64,000 nt of DNA from Frateuria edaphi (lineage in GTDB: Bacteria > Pseudomonadota > Gammaproteobacteria > Xanthomonadales > Rhodanobacteraceae). Below, in pieces: positions 61,185-64,000 of this stretch. The translations under genes were made by a program, and so were the position numbers. How positions within the stretch are numbered: the first letter of the stretch is position 1; each line of letters opens with the position of its first letter. The stretch covers positions 124,001 to 188,000 of the forward strand of contig NZ_CP088251.1 in NCBI RefSeq assembly GCF_021117405.1. Direction: 5' to 3'. The notes beneath the pieces are model-generated. The model searched no databases. It had not been told where the DNA came from and saw nothing but the letters and a program-made list of their open reading frames with translations.

Positions 61185-63902
61185 ATGGATCAGTTCGATG
61201 ACATCCTGAACCAGGATATCGACCCCACCGAAACCCGCGAGTGGGTCGAATCGCTCAATGCGGTCATCCAGCACGACGGCACCGAGCGCGCGCATTACCT
61301 GCTCGAGCGCATGGTCGATTCCACGCGGCGCTCCGGCGGCTACCTGCCGTTCGATCCGACCACCGAGTACGTCAACACCGTCGCGGCCAGCCAGGAGGCC
61401 AAGAGCCCCGGCGACGCGGCGATGGAATGGCGCATCCGCTCGCTGATCCGCTGGAACGCGATGGCGATGGTGGTGCGTGCCAACCGCAAGCCCGGCGAGC
61501 TCGGCGGCCACATCGCGAGCTTCGCGTCCTCCGCCACGCTCTACGACGTGGGCTTCAACCATTTCTGGCGCGCTCCGAGCGCCGAGCACCCCGGTGACCT
61601 CGTGTTCCACCAGGGCCACTCGAGCCCGGGCGTGTACGCCCGCTCGTACCTGGAAGGGCGCATCGGCGAGGAGCAGCTGGACCTGTTCCGCATGGAGGTG
61701 GTGGGCAAGGGCCGTGGCCTGTCCTCCTACCCGCATCCGTGGCTGATGCCCGACTACTGGCAGGTGCCGACGGTGTCGATGGGCTTAGGTCCCATCCAGG
61801 CGATCTACCAGGCGCAGTTCTGGAAGTACCTCGAGCACCGCGGCCTGATCCCGAAGACCGACCGCAAGATCTGGTGCTTCATGGGCGACGGCGAGTGCGA
61901 CGAGCCGGAGTCGCTCGGCGCCATCTCGCTGGCCGGTCGCGAGGGCCTGGACAACCTGGTGTTCGTGATCAACTGCAACCTGCAGCGCCTGGACGGTCCG
62001 GTGCGCGGCAACGGCAAGATCATCCAGGAACTGGAAGGCGTCTTCCGCGGCGCCGGCTGGAACGCGATCAAGGTGATCTGGGGTTCCTACTGGGATCCGC
62101 TCCTGGCGCGCGACAACGACGGCGTGCTGCGTAAGCTGATGATGGAAACGCTCGACGGCGAATACCAGGCCTGCAAGGCCTTCGGTGGCGCCTACACGCG
62201 CGAGCATTTCTTCGGCAAGTATCCGCAGACCCGCGAGATGGTCGCCAACCTGTCCGACGACGACATCTGGCGCCTGAACCGTGGCGGCCATGATCCGCAC
62301 AAGGTCTACGCCGCCTACCACGCGGCGGTGAACACCAAGGGGATGCCGACGGTGATCCTGGCCAAGACGGTCAAGGGCTACGGCATGGGCCTGGGTTCGG
62401 GCGAATCACAGAACCCGACCCACCAGCAGAAAAAGCTCGATACCGATTCGATCCGGACGTTCCGCGACCGCTTCAACATCCCGGTGCCGGACGACAAGCT
62501 GGACGAAGTGCCGTACTACCACCCGGGCAAGGATTCGCCGGAGGTCGAATACATGCTCGAGCGCCGCCGCGCGCTGGGCGGCTTCCTGCCGCAGCGCCGC
62601 CGCAAGACCGACGTGGCGCTGAAGGCGCCCGAACTGTCCGCGTTCGAGCAGATCACCAAGGGCACCGGCGAGCGCGAGATCTCCACCACCATGGCGCTGG
62701 TGCGCGGCATGAACCTGTTGCTGCGCGACAAGGCGATCGGCCCGCGCGTGGTGCCGATCGTGGCCGACGAGGCGCGCACCTTCGGCATGGAAGGCATGTT
62801 CCGGCAGATCGGCATCTACGCGCCGTTCGGCCAGAAGTACCGCCCGCAGGATGCGGACCAGCTGCTGTACTACCGCGAGGACCAGAAGGGCCAGGTGTTG
62901 CAGGAAGGCATCAGCGAGGCCGGCGGCATGGCCGCCTGGATGGCCGCGGCGTCGAGCTATTCGATCAGCAACCAGCCGATGCTGCCGTTCTTCATCTACT
63001 ACTCGATGTTCGGCTTCCAGCGCATCGGCGACCTGGCCTGGGCCGCCGGCGACATGCGCGCGCGCGGCTTCCTGATCGGCGGCACCTCCGGCCGCACCAC
63101 GTTGAACGGCGAAGGCCTGCAACATGAGGACGGCCAGTCGCACCTGATGTCCGGCGTGATCCCCAACGTGAAGTCGTACGACCCGACCTTCTCCTACGAG
63201 GTCGCGGTGATCCTGCAGGACGGCACCCGCCGCATGCTGCAGGAGCAGGAGGACGTGTACTACTACATCACCGTGATGAACGAGAACTACGAGCACCCGG
63301 ATCTGCCCAAGGGTTGCGAGGAGGGCATCATCAAGGGCATGTACCTGTTCCGCGACTCGGGTACGGGCAACAGCGGCAAGGGCAAGTCCAAGACCAAGGC
63401 GCCGTGCGTGCAGTTGCTCGGCTCGGGCACCATCCTGCGCGAAGTGATCGCGGCGGCCGAGCTGCTGCAGAAGGACTTCGGCGTGGCCGCCGACATCTGG
63501 TCCTGCCCCAGCTTCGCCGAGCTGCGCCGCGACGGTTTCGATGCCGAGCGCTGGAACCGCCTGCACCCGGAAGCCGAGCAGCGCCTGCCGTACGTCACCC
63601 AGCTGCTGCAGGGCCGCTCGGGCCCGGCCATCGCGGCGACCGACTACGTGCGCGAGTACGCCGACCAGATCCGCGCCTTCATGCCCGACGGCATGCGCTA
63701 CACCGTGCTGGGCACCGATGGCTACGGCCGCTCGGACACGCGCGAGCACCTGCGTGACTTCTTCGAGGTCGACCGCTACTGGATCGCCCACGCCGCGCTG
63801 GCCGCGCTGGCGAAGGACGGCCTGGTCAATGCCAAGGACGTGGCGCGCGCGATCAAGGAGTACAAGCTCGACCCGGACAAGCCGAACCCGCAGACGGTCT
63901 GA
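61185..63902 (+). CDS. aceE: Pyruvate dehydrogenase E1 component (homodimeric)
   Basis: 905 residues (E. coli AceE 887). Decarboxylates pyruvate and acetylates the lipoyl groups of E2 in the pyruvate dehydrogenase complex. ThDP motif GDGECDEPESLGAI followed by VFVINCNLQRLDGPVRGN, the N-terminal ETREWVESLNAVI and HxSHG-type blocks (FHQGHSSPGVYARSYLEG), and DEARTFGMEGMFRQIGIY in the second domain. Ends shortly before the window edge; aceF and lpd are not seen within the remaining 98 bp. GGAGAAG precedes the ATG. A CCCTCTCC palindrome follows the stop, so aceE may be transcribed separately from aceF. Confidence 0.97.
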   Translation: MDQFDDILNQDIDPTETREWVESLNAVIQHDGTERAHYLLERMVDSTRRSGGYLPFDPTTEYVNTVAASQEAKSPGDAAMEWRIRSLIRWNAMAMVVRANRKPGELGGHIASFASSATLYDVGFNHFWRAPSAEHPGDLVFHQGHSSPGVYARSYLEGRIGEEQLDLFRMEVVGKGRGLSSYPHPWLMPDYWQVPTVSMGLGPIQAIYQAQFWKYLEHRGLIPKTDRKIWCFMGDGECDEPESLGAISLAGREGLDNLVFVINCNLQRLDGPVRGNGKIIQELEGVFRGAGWNAIKVIWGSYWDPLLARDNDGVLRKLMMETLDGEYQACKAFGGAYTREHFFGKYPQTREMVANLSDDDIWRLNRGGHDPHKVYAAYHAAVNTKGMPTVILAKTVKGYGMGLGSGESQNPTHQQKKLDTDSIRTFRDRFNIPVPDDKLDEVPYYHPGKDSPEVEYMLERRRALGGFLPQRRRKTDVALKAPELSAFEQITKGTGEREISTTMALVRGMNLLLRDKAIGPRVVPIVADEARTFGMEGMFRQIGIYAPFGQKYRPQDADQLLYYREDQKGQVLQEGISEAGGMAAWMAAASSYSISNQPMLPFFIYYSMFGFQRIGDLAWAAGDMRARGFLIGGTSGRTTLNGEGLQHEDGQSHLMSGVIPNVKSYDPTFSYEVAVILQDGTRRMLQEQEDVYYYITVMNENYEHPDLPKGCEEGIIKGMYLFRDSGTGNSGKGKSKTKAPCVQLLGSGTILREVIAAAELLQKDFGVAADIWSCPSFAELRRDGFDAERWNRLHPEAEQRLPYVTQLLQGRSGPAIAATDYVREYADQIRAFMPDGMRYTVLGTDGYGRSDTREHLRDFFEVDRYWIAHAALAALAKDGLVNAKDVARAIKEYKLDPDKPNPQTV

Positions 63903-63919
63903 CCGCCCGCCTCATAGCT

Positions 63920-63942
63920 CCCTCTCCCCGCCGGGGAGAGGG
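63920..63942. repeat. CCCTCTCC-type palindrome after aceE
   Basis: Perfect 10-bp arms CCCTCTCCCC / GGGGAGAGGG around GCC. Same family as at 1696. It follows aceE by 17 bp. The remaining 58 bp to the window edge show no gene. Confidence 0.75.
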
Positions 63943-64000
63943 TCGGGCCATTGCGCTGTTCGACGTCCTCCCCGGGAAGGGCTGAAGGCCACCCACGGAC

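Overview
This is a 64 kb stretch of a GC-rich (roughly two thirds G+C by eye) gammaproteobacterial chromosome. Gene content and protein flavour point to the Xanthomonadales, most likely Rhodanobacteraceae (Rhodanobacter, Dyella, Luteibacter, Frateuria type). Supporting signs are the trxA-rho cluster divergent from rhlB, a Rho with a long Pro/Ala- and Arg/Gly-rich N-terminus, a plant-type glutamate-cysteine ligase, paired lipoprotein DsbA proteins and a CGFS glutaredoxin-rhodanese fusion. The genus is an inference. I saw no rRNA or tRNA gene, CRISPR array, insertion sequence, integrase or phage gene, so this reads as ordinary, densely packed chromosome with dispersed palindromic repeats in the gaps.

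Layout. 0-1.7 kb: end of a NatAB-type ABC exporter. 1.9-13.3 kb: mostly minus-strand envelope and redox genes (LTA-synthase-like phosphotransferase, tRNA CCA enzyme, lytic transglycosylase, an endonuclease-family protein, two DsbA lipoproteins around a GNAT gene, cytochrome c4) with one plus-strand GH17 membrane protein. 13.4-18.4 kb: engB, free Met-(R)-sulfoxide reductase, bioD, an unknown gene, and a Dcp-type M3 peptidase. 18.5-24.5 kb: gshA, rho, trxA and divergent rhlB. 24.7-29.5 kb: ftsE-ftsX, then three genes (double-receiver protein, ung, EF-hand protein), then rpoH preceded by a perfect CIRCE operator. 29.7-34.3 kb: tal, ndh and priA. A palindromic DnaA-box pair lies upstream of priA. 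34.7-43.3 kb: a DUF3667 membrane protein, MATE exporter, SppA, a small lipoprotein, an SDR, a DUF4124 protein, DegV and AMP nucleosidase.

43.6-51.7 kb: a co-directional six-gene cluster of unknown purpose: ThDP enzyme, mandelate-racemase-type enolase, FAD/Fe-S 2-hydroxyacid dehydrogenase fusion, PPC/DUF296 protein, an Anabaena-sensory-rhodopsin-transducer (ASRT) homologue without any rhodopsin, and an SDR. Two gene pairs overlap by ATGA. The domain mix suggests oxidation or dehydration of a sugar acid, with ASRT and PPC proteins as ligand sensors. This is the best candidate for an undescribed system. 51.8-64 kb: glutaredoxin/A-type/rhodanese fusion, SGNH hydrolase, aminotransferase, rsgA, a HExxxH (DUF1704) protein, maeB, a glycosyltransferase and aceE.

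The gaps carry at least three dispersed inverted-repeat families (CCCTCTCC/GGAGAGGG, GGAGCGCAC/GTGCGC and GGGTGGGCTTC/GAAGCCCACC types), mostly at gene ends, plus clear intrinsic terminators after dcp, rho and rpoH.
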